A stretch of DNA of 64,000 nucleotides from Streptococcus thermophilus (GTDB lineage: Bacteria; Bacillota; Bacilli; Lactobacillales; Streptococcaceae), in the NCBI RefSeq assembly GCF_010120595.1, contig NZ_CP038020.1, positions 1,550,001 to 1,614,000 on the forward strand. Direction: 5' to 3'. This document shows positions 16,914-26,257 of the stretch, piece after piece. The translations under genes were made by a program, and so were the position numbers. The notes under the pieces are model-generated. The model saw only the letters and a program-made list of their open reading frames with translations. It made no database searches and had not been told where the DNA came from. Each line of letters starts with the position of its first letter. Positions within the stretch are counted from its first letter, which is position 1.

Positions 16914-17726
16914 CTAAATATCTATTAGTGGGGTCGCCGTATCTGGTGAGGTACCAAAAATCTTAAAGTCAGTTCCAACACCAAAGTCAGCGCGAGCCAA
17001 CTGATTTTCCATCGTCATGTAGGCCAATTCCTTGATATTATTTTCTTTGGAAAGATGACCCAGATAAATCTTTTTAGTTTTATTACCGATGGTACGAATC
17101 ATAGCATCGGCTCCATCCTCATTACACAAGTGACCCTGATCAGAGAGGATACGTTGCTTGGTTGACCAAGGATAAGAACCTGCTCTCAAGATTTCAATAT
17201 CATGATTAGATTCAATCAGATAGCCATCAGCATTTTCAATAAGACCAGCCATACGGTCTGAAACATAGCCTGTATCCGTCAACATGACAAAGCTCTTTCC
17301 GTCTTTCATAAAGCGGTAAAATTGTGGATCAATAGCATCATGACTAACTCCGAAAGATTCAATGTCGATATCACCAAAGGTTAGAAGCTTACCGCGAGAA
17401 AAAATATGTTTCTGACTATTATCAACCTTACCTAGCATATTCTTACTATCCATAATTTGCCAGGTTTTCTCATTGGCGTATATATCCATGCCATATTTAC
17501 GAGCTAAAACACCTACACCATGGATATGGTCCTTGTGTTCATGTGTTACTAAGATAGCATCAAGATCACTTGGATCACGGTCAATCTCCGCTAGCAAACT
17601 TGTAATTTTTTTTCCTGATAAACCAGCATCCACTAGAATCTTCTTTTCTGGAGTTTCCAAATAAAAGGAATTCCCGGTTGACCCTGAAGCCAAAATACTA
17701 TATTTAAACCCTAATTCTGAGATCAT
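16914..17726 (-). CDS. vicX: Metallo-beta-lactamase fold protein VicX (WalJ/YycJ)
   Basis: A 270-aa MBL-fold hydrolase with the metal motif THEHKDHIHG (about 62-71), the downstream DTGYVSDRM and YLGHLSKENN blocks and the opening GFKYSILASGSTGNSFYL of the WalJ family. It is the third gene of the vicRKX operon and has been linked to competence, cell wall and oxidative stress phenotypes in streptococci; biochemical activity is thought to be a 5'-3' DNA exonuclease in relatives. The ATG at 17726 fits the family; an upstream ATG at 17744 overlaps the vicK stop. Downstream of vicK by coupling. Confidence 0.92.
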   Translation of the reverse strand: MISELGFKYSILASGSTGNSFYLETPEKKILVDAGLSGKKITSLLAEIDRDPSDLDAILVTHEHKDHIHGVGVLARKYGMDIYANEKTWQIMDSKNMLGKVDNSQKHIFSRGKLLTFGDIDIESFGVSHDAIDPQFYRFMKDGKSFVMLTDTGYVSDRMAGLIENADGYLIESNHDIEILRAGSYPWSTKQRILSDQGHLCNEDGADAMIRTIGNKTKKIYLGHLSKENNIKELAYMTMENQLARADFGVGTDFKIFGTSPDTATPLIDI

Positions 17727-17731
17727 TTCTA

Positions 17732-19072
17732 CTACATCTCCCATTCATCGACCATCATTGCGTCCTGGTCATATGGAAGCACAATTGTAAAAGTTGACCC
17801 CTTACCATACTCACTCTTAGCCCAAATGAAGCCATTATGTTGTTTAACAATTTCTTTTGCTATGGACAAGCCAAGTCCTGTTCCACCCTGAGCACGACTT
17901 CTGGCCTTATCAACACGGTAAAAACGGTCAAAAATCAGAGGTAAATCTTTTTTAGGAATTCCTAAACCTTGGTCAGAAATAGAAACAATCAACTGAGTGT
18001 CTGTCGTTTTCATAGATACTGTAATTTGCCCACCATCAGGAGAATACTTGATGGCATTATTAAGTATATTATCTACGACCTGGGTCATCTTATCAGTATC
18101 AATTTCCACCCAAATAGAGTTTACTGGGTAATCTCGAATGATTTCATAAGACTTACCTGGATTAGTTTCTTGACTCTTAATTTGACCAAATCGATTCAAG
18201 ATATAGGTCATAAAGGCTGTAAAGTTTGTCATTTCAACATTAAGCTGTGTGCTTTTATTGTCAATTCGAGATAATGCCAAGAGGTCAGAAATCATACGCA
18301 TCATGCGGTTGGTTTCATCTAAAGAAACTTTGATAAAGTTTGGAGCAATCTCTTCGTTGAGAGCACCATCATCAAGCGCTTCAAGATAGGATTTCACAGA
18401 AGTTAAAGGCGTCCGCAATTCGTGACTAACATTTGATACGAAGAGACGGCGTTCGCGCTCTTCTTTTTCCTGCTCAGTGGCATCATGAAGAACGGCTACC
18501 AGACCTGAAATAAAACCAGATTCCTTACGAATTAATGCAAAATTAACACGTAGCGTCACAAATTCATCGTTAGCATCTCGACGCGACAGATGGATTTCGG
18601 GTGTCTTAGACAACAATTCACTATAGGTATAGGGATTCTCACCATCTAATATATCCAAAATAGACATCTGAGTCGCAGTTTCGCGATCTAAATTCAACAA
18701 GCGTTGGGCAGTACTATTAATCATAGTAATCTGACCAAGGCGATTGGTCGCAATAACCCCGTCACTCATGTACGAAAGGACAGATGATAAGCGGTTTTTT
18801 TCCTGGATTAGATTTTCATGTGTCAAACGAAAGACGTCCGACAAATCATTCAAGCTATTAGCTAGCTCTAAAAGCTCTGAATCTCCCTTTATGCGTAATT
18901 TTTCATTATAATTACCTGCCATAAGGGATTTGACTCTCTTAGTCAACTTTCGGATATTTTTGACCTGTTGATAATCACGATAAGCTAGAAAAATGAAATA
19001 GAAAGCAACAAAGAGGAGCGTAAAGAGTAAGGCTAGTTCAAAGCTTGTAATATTTAAGCCAATACTAGTCAT
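17732..19072 (-). CDS. vicK: Sensor histidine kinase VicK (WalK)
   Basis: A 446-aa kinase: one N-terminal membrane segment (about 11-31) without the extracellular loop of Bacillus WalK, HAMP (about 33-85), PAS (about 95-200), HisKA with [14 protein letters not shown] (phospho-acceptor H217) and HATPase with N-box [18 protein letters not shown] and [14 protein letters not shown]. It phosphorylates VicR and controls wall hydrolases such as PcsB. The lack of an external domain is typical of streptococci, where the PAS domain is thought to sense an internal signal. Its start overlaps vicR by 8 nt and its stop overlaps the region of the vicX start. Confidence 0.95.
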   Translation of the reverse strand: MTSIGLNITSFELALLFTLLFVAFYFIFLAYRDYQQVKNIRKLTKRVKSLMAGNYNEKLRIKGDSELLELANSLNDLSDVFRLTHENLIQEKNRLSSVLSYMSDGVIATNRLGQITMINSTAQRLLNLDRETATQMSILDILDGENPYTYSELLSKTPEIHLSRRDANDEFVTLRVNFALIRKESGFISGLVAVLHDATEQEKEERERRLFVSNVSHELRTPLTSVKSYLEALDDGALNEEIAPNFIKVSLDETNRMMRMISDLLALSRIDNKSTQLNVEMTNFTAFMTYILNRFGQIKSQETNPGKSYEIIRDYPVNSIWVEIDTDKMTQVVDNILNNAIKYSPDGGQITVSMKTTDTQLIVSISDQGLGIPKKDLPLIFDRFYRVDKARSRAQGGTGLGLSIAKEIVKQHNGFIWAKSEYGKGSTFTIVLPYDQDAMMVDEWEM

Positions 19073-19772
19073 AATTCTTCATGTAATAACCGACACCACG
19101 ACGCGTCAAGATATATTCAGGACGGCTAGGTGTATCTTCAATTTTTTCACGCAGACGACGAATCGTTACGTCCACAGTACGAACATCCCCAAAATAGTCA
19201 TAGCCCCAAACGGTTTCAAGCAAATGTTCACGCGTCATAACTTGTCCCATATGAGTTGCCAAATGGAAGAGTAACTCAAATTCACGGTGGGTCAACTCAA
19301 CTTCGTTTCCACGTTTTTTAGCAACAAAGGCATCCGGAACAATAACCAACTCACCAATTGAAATTTCTTGTTTGCCAGAGTTAGAGCTCTCTTCTACTGC
19401 AGTTTCAATCGTTTCTGTACGACGCAAGTGGGCTTTAATACGTGCCAACAATTCACGGTTAGAAAATGGCTTAGTCACATAGTCGTCTGCCCCAATTTCT
19501 AATCCGATAACCTTATCAAACTCACTATCTTTAGCTGAAAGCATGATAATCGGTGTGTGGCTCGTTTTACGGATTTCCTTGGCAACTTCCAAACCATCCA
19601 GTTCAGGCAACATCAAGTCCAGAATAACCAAGTCTGGTTTTTTAGCTTCAAATTGTTCCAAAGCTTCTCGCCCATCAAAGGCCGTAACCACTTCATAACC
19701 CTCCTTAGTAAGGTTAAACTTGATGATATCGGAGATTGGTCTTTCATCATCAACAACTAGAATTTTTTTCAT
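19065..19772 (-). CDS. vicR: Response regulator VicR (WalR)
   Basis: A 235-aa OmpR/PhoB-type regulator: receiver with VVDDE (7-11), phospho-acceptor D52 in [11 protein letters not shown] near 101 (VTKPFSN), and a winged-helix C-terminal domain with [19 protein letters not shown] and [16 protein letters not shown]. WalR is usually essential and regulates peptidoglycan hydrolases. ATG at 19772 has GAGGTG upstream. First gene of vicRKX, with its own promoter at 19841-19869. Confidence 0.96.
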   Translation of the reverse strand: MKKILVVDDERPISDIIKFNLTKEGYEVVTAFDGREALEQFEAKKPDLVILDLMLPELDGLEVAKEIRKTSHTPIIMLSAKDSEFDKVIGLEIGADDYVTKPFSNRELLARIKAHLRRTETIETAVEESSNSGKQEISIGELVIVPDAFVAKKRGNEVELTHREFELLFHLATHMGQVMTREHLLETVWGYDYFGDVRTVDVTIRRLREKIEDTPSRPEYILTRRGVGYYMKNYD

Positions 19773-19840
19773 ATAAACACCTCATCGGTTTTCTTAAGTC
19801 ATTCAATTTAGTAAAGCCAAAAACTTTACATATCAAACAT

Positions 19841-19869
19841 ATTATACCAAAAAATAGGTCAAGGACCAA
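19841..19869 (-). promoter_or_regulatory. vicRKX promoter
   Basis: On the minus strand -35 TTGGTC (19869-19864), 17-bp spacer and a perfect -10 TATAAT (19846-19841); leader of about 60 nt. Confidence 0.7.
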
Positions 19870-20214
19870 GTTTCGAGTATGCCTTTGTGGCTGATATATA
19901 AGCTTTCTTTACATTTTTATTAATGAGCAATCACCAACCTTCCTTAGACTAAATATTTCTGACTTTTACAACACCTACAGTAGAATAAATAGTTCTAGTA
20001 CATTTAGTTACAAAATATGAAATTAACCATCGTTTTAACTTGTTTCGTACTTAACTTTACCACCTCTAACAACTCTCGTTACCCCAGCAAACAATGGTAA
20101 CAAGCTAGTGAAGGCAGTACTCATCCTAATGCCGATTTTTTTCTATATCTATATCGTAAAATTGGTTAACCATATCATAAAAACCGAGCATTTCGCAAAA
20201 ATATTCGTATTTTT
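19870..20214. other. Intergenic region between vicR and gln operons
   Basis: About 345 bp of AT-rich DNA between the two divergent promoters. No ORF with a ribosome binding site is visible. The only structure seen is an inverted repeat GTTACC...GGTAAC (about 20079-20102) and the palindrome GGTTAACC (about 20164-20171), of unknown meaning. Confidence 0.5.
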
Positions 20215-20243
20215 TTGACTTTAAACTCATCTTATGCTAAACT
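20215..20243 (+). promoter_or_regulatory. glnQHMP promoter
   Basis: -35 TTGACT (20215-20220), 17-bp spacer, extended -10 TGCTAAACT (TAAACT 20238-20243). The transcript should start near 20250, with AGGAGG ahead of glnQ. Confidence 0.8.
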
Positions 20244-20256
20244 AAAATTATGAACA

Positions 20257-20273
20257 TGTTAGAAAATCTAACA
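20257..20273 (+). promoter_or_regulatory. GlnR operator
   Basis: TGTTAGAAAATCTAACA exactly fits the GlnR consensus TGTNA-N7-TNACA and is a palindrome. It lies about 7 bp downstream of the predicted transcription start, so bound GlnR would repress when glutamine is plentiful. Confidence 0.85.
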
Positions 20274-20298
20274 AGCAAATCCATTATAGGAGGCTCTT

Positions 20299-21066
20299 AT
20301 GGCACTTATCGAATTTAAAAATGTCAATAAATATTACGGAGACTATCATGCTCTTCGTGATATCAATTTAGAAATTGAAAAAGGACAGGTTGTGGTTATC
20401 TTGGGACCTTCTGGTTCTGGGAAATCAACCCTTATCCGTACTATCAATGCTTTGGAACCAATCGACGAGGGTACCCTGATCGTTAACGGACATAATGTTA
20501 CTGAGGCATCTGCTAAGGACTTGGTAGAATTGCGTAAGGAAGTAGGTATGGTCTTCCAACACTTCAACCTCTACCCTCACAAAACCGTTCTTGAAAATGT
20601 AACCTTAGCACCAATCAAGGTTCTCGGAATTAGTAAGGCAGAGGCGGAGAAGACAGCTGAAAAATTCCTTCGCTACGTTAACATGTGGGACAAGAAAGAT
20701 TCTTATCCTAGTATGCTTTCTGGTGGGCAAAAACAACGTGTCGCCATCGCTCGTGGTCTTGCCATGAAACCTGAACTTTTGCTTTTTGACGAACCGACAT
20801 CAGCTCTTGACCCAGAGGCTATCGGTGATGTTCTTGCTGTTATGCAAAAACTTGCCAAAGGTGGTATGAACATGGTAGTTGTTACCCACGAAATGGGCTT
20901 TGCTCGTAGTGTGGCTGACCGTATCATTTTCATGGCTGAAGGTCAGGTCCTTGTAGACACTACGGATGTCGATGGCTTCTTCGACAATCCAACTGAACCT
21001 CGTGCAGCTAAGTTCCTCTCTAATATTATCAACCACCACTCTGATAAAGTCTCAGTGGATGCCTAA
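20299..21066 (+). CDS. glnQ: Glutamate/glutamine ABC transporter ATPase
   Basis: A 255-aa polar-amino-acid ABC ATPase: Walker A GPSGSGKSTLI (about 35-45), Q-loop VFQHFNLYPH, signature LSGGQKQRVAIARGLA, Walker B LLFDEPTSALDPEA and H-loop VTHEMGFA. It powers the two permeases encoded two and three genes downstream. The four-gene order ATPase, binding protein, permease, permease, next to vicRKX, matches the glnQHMP glutamate transporter of S. mutans, which is GlnR-regulated; an exact GlnR box precedes this gene. AGGAGG precedes the ATG. Confidence 0.93.
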   Translation: MALIEFKNVNKYYGDYHALRDINLEIEKGQVVVILGPSGSGKSTLIRTINALEPIDEGTLIVNGHNVTEASAKDLVELRKEVGMVFQHFNLYPHKTVLENVTLAPIKVLGISKAEAEKTAEKFLRYVNMWDKKDSYPSMLSGGQKQRVAIARGLAMKPELLLFDEPTSALDPEAIGDVLAVMQKLAKGGMNMVVVTHEMGFARSVADRIIFMAEGQVLVDTTDVDGFFDNPTEPRAAKFLSNIINHHSDKVSVDA

Positions 21067-21077
21067 GGAGGTGGCCT

Positions 21078-21911
21078 ATGATTTTCAAAAAAATCTTACG
21101 TTACCTAACAGCCGTAAGCTTGGTGATTGCTACTGTTTTTCTGATCACAAATCACAAAACTGAGGCAGAAGATACTAGCAAACTCCTAGATAGTAAGGCC
21201 GTCCAAAAGATCGTTAATCGAGGAACACTTAATGTTGGTGTTAAACAAGATGTCCCTAACTTTGGTTACTATTCTGCTAAGACCAATAGATACGAAGGTA
21301 TGGAAGTTGACCTTGCTAAAAAGATTGCTGATGAGTTGAAAGTAAAAGTGAATTACATTCCAGTAACGACACAAACCCGTGAACCTCTTATGGATAACGG
21401 TACTATTGACTTACTTATCGGTACTTATACTATCAATGATGAACGTAAGGCTTCTTATGCCATCTCAAATCCTTACTACCATGATCAAATTGGTTTCTTA
21501 GTCCTAAAGGATTCAGGTATTAACAAAATCTCTGATTTGAATGGTAAGACTATCGGGGTTGCTCAAGGGGCATCAACTAAAGCCGCCTTGCAAGAATATG
21601 CCTCAGCCCATAATCTTAAGTTCAACTACGTTCAACTTGGTTCTTACCCGGAATTGGCTGTATCTCTTTACGCCCACCGTGTGGATGCTTTCTCAGTGGA
21701 TAAATCTATCCTCTCTGGATATGAAAGTAAGAAAACTAAAATATTGAACGAAGGTTTCAAAACACAAGATTATGGTATTGCTTCAAGCAAGTCTAACCAA
21801 GAGTTGATTGACTATACCAACGATTTGATAGCTAAATGGCAAAAAGATGGAAGTCTTCAAAAACTCTACGATAAATATAATTTGAAACCTGCTAAGGCTG
21901 AAAATAAATAG
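21078..21911 (+). CDS. glnH: Glutamate/glutamine-binding protein of the ABC transporter
   Basis: A 277-aa type 3 solute-binding protein: N-terminal hydrophobic signal (about 7-26), then GTLNVGVKQDVPNFGY, the YEGMEVDLAKKIA signature and a SKSNQELIDYTNDLI helix near the end. It should capture glutamate/glutamine outside the membrane and deliver it to GlnM-GlnP. Unusually for a Gram-positive binding protein no lipobox cysteine is visible in the signal (VFLITNHKTEAED), so it may remain anchored by an uncleaved signal or be secreted. GGAGGTGG lies upstream; 11 nt from glnQ. Confidence 0.9.
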   Translation: MIFKKILRYLTAVSLVIATVFLITNHKTEAEDTSKLLDSKAVQKIVNRGTLNVGVKQDVPNFGYYSAKTNRYEGMEVDLAKKIADELKVKVNYIPVTTQTREPLMDNGTIDLLIGTYTINDERKASYAISNPYYHDQIGFLVLKDSGINKISDLNGKTIGVAQGASTKAALQEYASAHNLKFNYVQLGSYPELAVSLYAHRVDAFSVDKSILSGYESKKTKILNEGFKTQDYGIASSKSNQELIDYTNDLIAKWQKDGSLQKLYDKYNLKPAKAENK

Positions 21912-21928
21912 AAAGGAGTCCTGAATTT

Positions 21929-22627
21929 ATGTATCTTTTAACTGAAACGGTTAGTCCTTTCGCTCTCGAACGTTGGGCTGCTTTCTTTGCTAACTTTGGC
22001 CAATTTGCCAAAGGATTCTTATATACCCTTGGCATTTCTATCGGTGCCTTGATTGTAGCACTTCTACTTGGATTGATTTTTGGTGCTATGAGTTCGACTC
22101 GCAACAAGGTACTTCGTGGTATTTCACGTGTTTATGTCGAAATCTTCCAAAATACCCCTTTGCTAGTACAATTCGTAGTTGTCTTTTATGGCATTTCGAT
22201 TTTGACTGACGGTAATGTCATGATTCCAACTTCCTTGACGGCTATCCTTTGTGTAGGAGTCTACACAGGAGCTTATATTTCTGAAATTATTCGTACAGGT
22301 ATCGAGGCAGTTCCTAAAGGTCAAACAGAAGCAGCTTTATCTCAAGGGTTCACCTACGCTGATACCATGCGTATCATTATCTTACCTCAAGCTGTCCGTA
22401 CTATCTTGCCACCATTGACCAATCAAGTGGTTAACTTGATTAAAAACACTTCTACGGTTGCCATTATTTCTGGAGCAGATATCATGTTCACTGCTAAGGC
22501 TTGGGCTTATGATACAACTAACTACGTGCCCGCCTTTGCTGGGGCTGCTTTCCTCTACTTTATCATGTGTTTCCCTCTAGCCACATGGGCACGTCGTAAA
22601 GAAGAACAAAATAAGAAAGCTTACTAA
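21929..22627 (+). CDS. glnM: Glutamate/glutamine ABC transporter permease
   Basis: A 232-aa HisM/GlnP-type permease with about five membrane segments and the EAA loop EAALSQGFTYADTMRIIILPQA that docks with the ATPase. RVYVEIFQNTPLLVQ is the usual family block after the first membrane pair. It follows glnH by 17 nt with GAAAGGAG upstream and pairs with glnP in the translocation pore. Confidence 0.92.
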   Translation: MYLLTETVSPFALERWAAFFANFGQFAKGFLYTLGISIGALIVALLLGLIFGAMSSTRNKVLRGISRVYVEIFQNTPLLVQFVVVFYGISILTDGNVMIPTSLTAILCVGVYTGAYISEIIRTGIEAVPKGQTEAALSQGFTYADTMRIIILPQAVRTILPPLTNQVVNLIKNTSTVAIISGADIMFTAKAWAYDTTNYVPAFAGAAFLYFIMCFPLATWARRKEEQNKKAY

Positions 22628-22638
22628 GGAGGTCCATT

Positions 22639-23289
22639 ATGTCAGAAGTTTTATCAGCTACTAACCTTAAATTCTTGGCACAAGGAATGTGGACAACCCT
22701 TTACTTGTCTTTCTTCATCATTGTGCTGTCTACCTTATTTGGAACTATTCTCGCGGTCATGCGTAACGGAAAGAATCCTATTCTTCGTTGGATTGCTTCT
22801 ATCTACATTGAGTTCGTTCGTAACGTTCCTAACTTGCTTTGGATTTTCATTATCTTCTTGGTCTTCCAACTCAAGTCTACAGCGGCAGGTATTACCTCGT
22901 TCACGGTCTTCACATCAGCTGCCTTGGCGGAAATCATTCGTGGAGGACTTAACTCTATCGACCATGGACAAACGGAAGCCGGCTTGTCTCAAGGATTTAA
23001 CAACAGACAAATCTTTATTTATATTATCTTCCCACAAGCTATTCGTAAAATGTTACCATCTATCATTTCTCAATTCGTAACGGTTGTCAAGGATACTTCT
23101 TTCCTTTACTCTGTTATCGCCTTGCAAGAATTGTTTGGTAAGAGCCAGATTCTGATGGGTGGTTACTACGAACCAAGCCAAATCTTTACTTTATACGGTA
23201 TTCTGGCTTTAGCCTATTTCGTGGTTAACTTTGCTATCTCTAGCTACTCTCGCTACCTCTCTAAACATTGGGAGCAAGCTAGTGAATAA
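22639..23289 (+). CDS. glnP: Glutamate/glutamine ABC transporter permease
   Basis: A 216-aa second permease of the operon, related to GlnM: YIEFVRNVPNLLWIF block, about five membrane segments and the EAA loop EAGLSQGFNNRQIFIYIIFPQA. AAGGAGG lies upstream, 11 nt after glnM. Last gene of the operon; two hairpins follow. Confidence 0.92.
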   Translation: MSEVLSATNLKFLAQGMWTTLYLSFFIIVLSTLFGTILAVMRNGKNPILRWIASIYIEFVRNVPNLLWIFIIFLVFQLKSTAAGITSFTVFTSAALAEIIRGGLNSIDHGQTEAGLSQGFNNRQIFIYIIFPQAIRKMLPSIISQFVTVVKDTSFLYSVIALQELFGKSQILMGGYYEPSQIFTLYGILALAYFVVNFAISSYSRYLSKHWEQASE

Positions 23290-23329
23290 AAAACTCACCT
23301 TGCGGTGGTTTTTTATTTGTCTAGATACT

Positions 23330-23357
23330 AAAAACGACTCCACTCGGAGTCGTTTTT
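23330..23357. terminator. Bidirectional terminator between glnP and endA
   Basis: Perfect 12-bp stem AAAAACGACTCC / GGAGTCGTTTTT with loop ACTC, giving T-runs on both strands, between convergent operons. A weaker GC-rich hairpin with T-run follows the glnP stop at about 23287-23314. Confidence 0.88.
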
Positions 23358-23359
23358 CT

Positions 23360-24241
23360 TCAATTCACCGTTACTTTTCCTGAATAGTAATCTAGTGTAA
23401 TTCCCTCTTGTACATTTGGAACAAAGACATTAAACTCAAGTGAGCCGTCTGCTGACTTAGCTTCAAGATGTGTTCCTGATGGAATGAGATTCTCTCCTTC
23501 ATAAATCAGGGTCACACGATAACGAACACGTTTGTTTTTATCCAGAGCTTTTCGTACTAGGCTTTCATAATAGTTTTGGCCTGTAGAACTATCGCTATAT
23601 GCTTGATTTGCCCAAGCAGTTTGAACAGCAATATTCTCTGGATTTGAAGTCGAGGCGTCAAATCCTTTCAAACCACCTATCAGTGCATAACCTAGCAAAT
23701 GGCCTCTATCTACGGCATGGCTATACTCTCCTGATAAATTTTGAACCTGGTGCCATCCAGCTGGTGTCCAAGAGGTTGAACCATTCCCTGTTTCTTGACG
23801 ATTTTTGTACTGTCTAGTTGCTTTACTTAATAAGGCATTAGCAACTGTAGGAACAGTTTGTCCTTGAACCGTTTTGACTTGGTTATTAGCATAGGGTTGG
23901 CTTGATACCTTAGCATTTAGATTCGTCTTATTTCTATTAATAATGTAGGCCCCAGCTCCATTCCATTCCAAGGAATTACCCAGTTGGCTTTTGACTGAAC
24001 TAGTCATTACTGTCTCAGAAAGCTGCTCTTGTGGTGTAGACTGACTATTTGTTGAACCATTAGATTTAATGGATTTGTTAGATTTCCCTGAAACTAGACT
24101 TGCTACTTGTCTGATAGGATTATCAGGCGAGAGCTTGTTACTGGTTCCTAGGTAACCTAAAACAGCTATTAAAGCTGCTATTATTAATGTGACTAACTGA
24201 CGTTTCTGTTTATTTGTCAAAGATGTCTTTCTTTTTGCCAT
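23360..24241 (-). CDS. endA: Membrane-anchored DNA/RNA non-specific endonuclease EndA
   Basis: A 293-aa nuclease with an N-terminal membrane segment (about 14-31), a Ser/Asn-rich linker (52-75) and the beta-beta-alpha-metal nuclease domain with [13 protein letters not shown] (D178-R179-G180-H181, H being the general base) and downstream [14 protein letters not shown] holding the metal-binding Asn. In S. pneumoniae EndA sits at the competence pore, degrades one strand of incoming DNA and can also degrade extracellular traps. The murA-epuA-endA order is the same as in pneumococcus. Confidence 0.92.
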   Translation of the reverse strand: MAKRKTSLTNKQKRQLVTLIIAALIAVLGYLGTSNKLSPDNPIRQVASLVSGKSNKSIKSNGSTNSQSTPQEQLSETVMTSSVKSQLGNSLEWNGAGAYIINRNKTNLNAKVSSQPYANNQVKTVQGQTVPTVANALLSKATRQYKNRQETGNGSTSWTPAGWHQVQNLSGEYSHAVDRGHLLGYALIGGLKGFDASTSNPENIAVQTAWANQAYSDSSTGQNYYESLVRKALDKNKRVRYRVTLIYEGENLIPSGTHLEAKSADGSLEFNVFVPNVQEGITLDYYSGKVTVN

Positions 24242-24302
24242 TGTTCTCTTTCTTTGATATAAATGTCATGATGAAAGGAGTGGTACGACTGCCCACTCCC
24301 TC

Positions 24303-24491
24303 TTATTTTCCTGTAAATTTAGCAATAATTGCCTGCCAGGATTCTGGTTTTAAGATGCTAATAGGATCCTTGCCTTCACCCAATACGGAATAGCCAATCA
24401 TTAAACCGATAGCTAGAGAAGCAAGGCTAATTAAACATACAATCAAAACAAGTAATAATTGACGAAAAACATAGCCTTTACCAGTTTCCAT
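24303..24491 (-). CDS. epuA: EpuA family small membrane protein
   Basis: A 62-aa protein with one membrane helix (VFRQLLLVLIVCLISLASLAIGLMIGYSVLG) and the short C-terminal tail SILKPESWQAIIAKFTGK, matching the EpuA family (often labelled DNA-directed RNA polymerase subunit beta). Role unknown; it lies between murA and endA in streptococci. The ATG at 24491 has GAGG 6 nt upstream and lies just beyond the murA stop, overlapping by a few bases of leader, so translation is coupled. Confidence 0.85.
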   Translation of the reverse strand: METGKGYVFRQLLLVLIVCLISLASLAIGLMIGYSVLGEGKDPISILKPESWQAIIAKFTGK

Positions 24492-24492
24492 A

Positions 24493-25764
24493 CTATGCCT
24501 CACTTACACGTGAAATTTGGGCTCCTAGTTTAGCTAGTTTCTCATGGAATTTATAGTAACCACGATCCAAGTGTGTCAATTTCCCAACAGTTGTTGTTCC
24601 TTCAGCAACCATCCCTGTGAGGATAAGGGCTGCAGAAGCTCGAAGGTCAGTAGACATAACTCGCGCTCCTTGAAGTGGCAAACCACCGTGAATCATTGCA
24701 GTATCACGAAGGATTTCAGAATGAAGCCCCATACGACGCATTTCCTCTAAATGTTGGAAACGATTCTCGAAGACTGTTTCACTTATGCTTGATTTACCTT
24801 TCACAACTGCCATAAGAGCCGTAAATTGAGCCTGCATGTCAGTTGGAAAACCTGGGTGAGGTAGGGTTTTAACAGCTACAGGTTTCAATTTCGAAACATC
24901 AGATTTAACACGAATGCCTCTGTCCTCTTCCTTAACGTCGACACCCATTTCCAATAATTTAGAAATCAAAGGACGGTTATGTTCCCAGATAGCATCCTTA
25001 ATAAGAACATTGCCAGAAGTCATGGCTGCTGCTACCATAAAAGTACCTGCTTCAATACGGTCCTGAACAACCGCATGTTGCGTACCATGAAGAGATTTAA
25101 CACCTTTAATCACGAGTTTTTCAGTTCCAGCACCTTTGACATTTGCCCCCATCTCGTTAAGAAGAATAGCCAAGTCAACGATTTCCGGTTCACGCGCAGC
25201 ATTTTCAATGGTAGTGACTCCATCAGCTAAAGTGGCTGCCATCATAATGTTCTGAGTAGCACCAACTGATGGGAAGTCCATATAAATAGTTGCACCTTTA
25301 AGTTTTTCTGCTGTCGCGGTGATATCACCACCAACTTGGATAATTTTAGCACCCATCGCTTCCAAACCTTTAAGGTGGAGGTCAATAGGACGACTACCAA
25401 TCGTACAACCGCCAGGCATTGAGACCTTAGCATGACCATTACGAGCAAGAATAGGGCCAAGAACTACGATTGACGCACGCATCTTACTCACATACTCATA
25501 TGGTGCTTGATCGAGAATTTCTCCACTAGCATCAACTACAACGGTATTGTTTTCCTCGTCAAAGTCTACAGCAATATCTAAACCACGGACAACATTATTC
25601 ATCGTATAAACATCTGACAAGATTGGAACATTAGTTAAGGTTGTTTGACCTTCTGAGGCCAAGATAGTCGCCGCCAACAAAGGAAGGACAGAGTTTTTAG
25701 CACCTTCAATGACAACCTCACCACTTAATCGAGTGTTGCCACCCTTCACAATAATTTTATCCAT
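24493..25764 (-). CDS. murA: UDP-N-acetylglucosamine 1-carboxyvinyltransferase
   Basis: A 423-aa EPSP-synthase-fold enzyme that transfers enolpyruvate from PEP to UDP-GlcNAc, the first committed step of peptidoglycan synthesis in the cytoplasm. [21 protein letters not shown] (substrate-binding start with K22-N23) and the loop [11 protein letters not shown] with the fosfomycin-target Cys120 are present. Streptococci have two paralogues; this is the one upstream of epuA-endA. Start at 25764 (MDKIIVKGG) is supported by AAAGGA; the in-frame start at 25779 is not. Confidence 0.95.
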   Translation of the reverse strand: MDKIIVKGGNTRLSGEVVIEGAKNSVLPLLAATILASEGQTTLTNVPILSDVYTMNNVVRGLDIAVDFDEENNTVVVDASGEILDQAPYEYVSKMRASIVVLGPILARNGHAKVSMPGGCTIGSRPIDLHLKGLEAMGAKIIQVGGDITATAEKLKGATIYMDFPSVGATQNIMMAATLADGVTTIENAAREPEIVDLAILLNEMGANVKGAGTEKLVIKGVKSLHGTQHAVVQDRIEAGTFMVAAAMTSGNVLIKDAIWEHNRPLISKLLEMGVDVKEEDRGIRVKSDVSKLKPVAVKTLPHPGFPTDMQAQFTALMAVVKGKSSISETVFENRFQHLEEMRRMGLHSEILRDTAMIHGGLPLQGARVMSTDLRASAALILTGMVAEGTTTVGKLTHLDRGYYKFHEKLAKLGAQISRVSEA

Positions 25765-25833
25765 AAGGATTCCTTTCAAGGATTAATTTCGTATTTTTTT
25801 GTATTATATCAAAACACAATTAAAATCACTAAT

Positions 25834-26070
25834 TTAAGAAATCGAGCTAGCCATATTCTGTCCAAAAGCTAAAACTGACAGAATAAAGGAGCTGACAAGA
25901 TAGCCTAAGGCAATGCTAATAAAAAGCAAGAAAAGTTTCAACTTACCAGTATTCTCGATAGGATTTTTGATCAATTTTGCCCAATCAAAGAGGCTAATCA
26001 GCATATGGTAGCTCAATCCAATAAATACTAGGTGACTCGTCAAAGTGACGAATTGATTAATAATAGTCAT
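25834..26070 (-). CDS. DUF1146 family membrane protein (YwzB-like)
   Basis: A 78-aa protein with two membrane segments (about 12-28 and 45-68) and the conserved DWAKLIKNP block between them. YwzB homologues are found just upstream of murA in Bacillus as here; role unknown. There is no Shine-Dalgarno; an extended -10 TGGTATAAT ends 7 nt before the ATG, so the transcript probably starts at the AUG. 69 nt separate it from murA. Confidence 0.82.
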   Translation of the reverse strand: MTIINQFVTLTSHLVFIGLSYHMLISLFDWAKLIKNPIENTGKLKLFLLFISIALGYLVSSFILSVLAFGQNMASSIS

Positions 26071-26076
26071 GATTTC

Positions 26077-26085
26077 ATTATACCA
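26077..26085 (-). promoter_or_regulatory. Extended -10 of DUF1146-murA operon, predicted leaderless
   Basis: Minus strand TGGTATAAT; the base 7 nt after TATAAT is 26070, the A of the ATG. The -35 (TGTTTT) is weak. Confidence 0.55.
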
Positions 26086-26106
26086 TAGAAAGCTAGTCTA
26101 AAACAT

Positions 26107-26166
26107 AAAAAGAGGGTGAGACAGTTCTAAACCTATAATCATTTAGTGACTGTTTTCACACCTCTT
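26107..26166 (-). terminator. Probable terminator after galE
   Basis: Minus-strand AGAGGTGTGA pairs with TCTCACCCTCT with one bulge over a long loop, followed by TTTTTA, about 90 nt past the galE stop. Confidence 0.45.
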
Positions 26167-26257
26167 CTCTTTATTTCTGAGGCGACTAGATTAGGGTTGC
26201 TTAAAAAAATCTAGTGCTTGTCCTACTCTCTATAGGCTATGATTTCCTAGACTAAGT

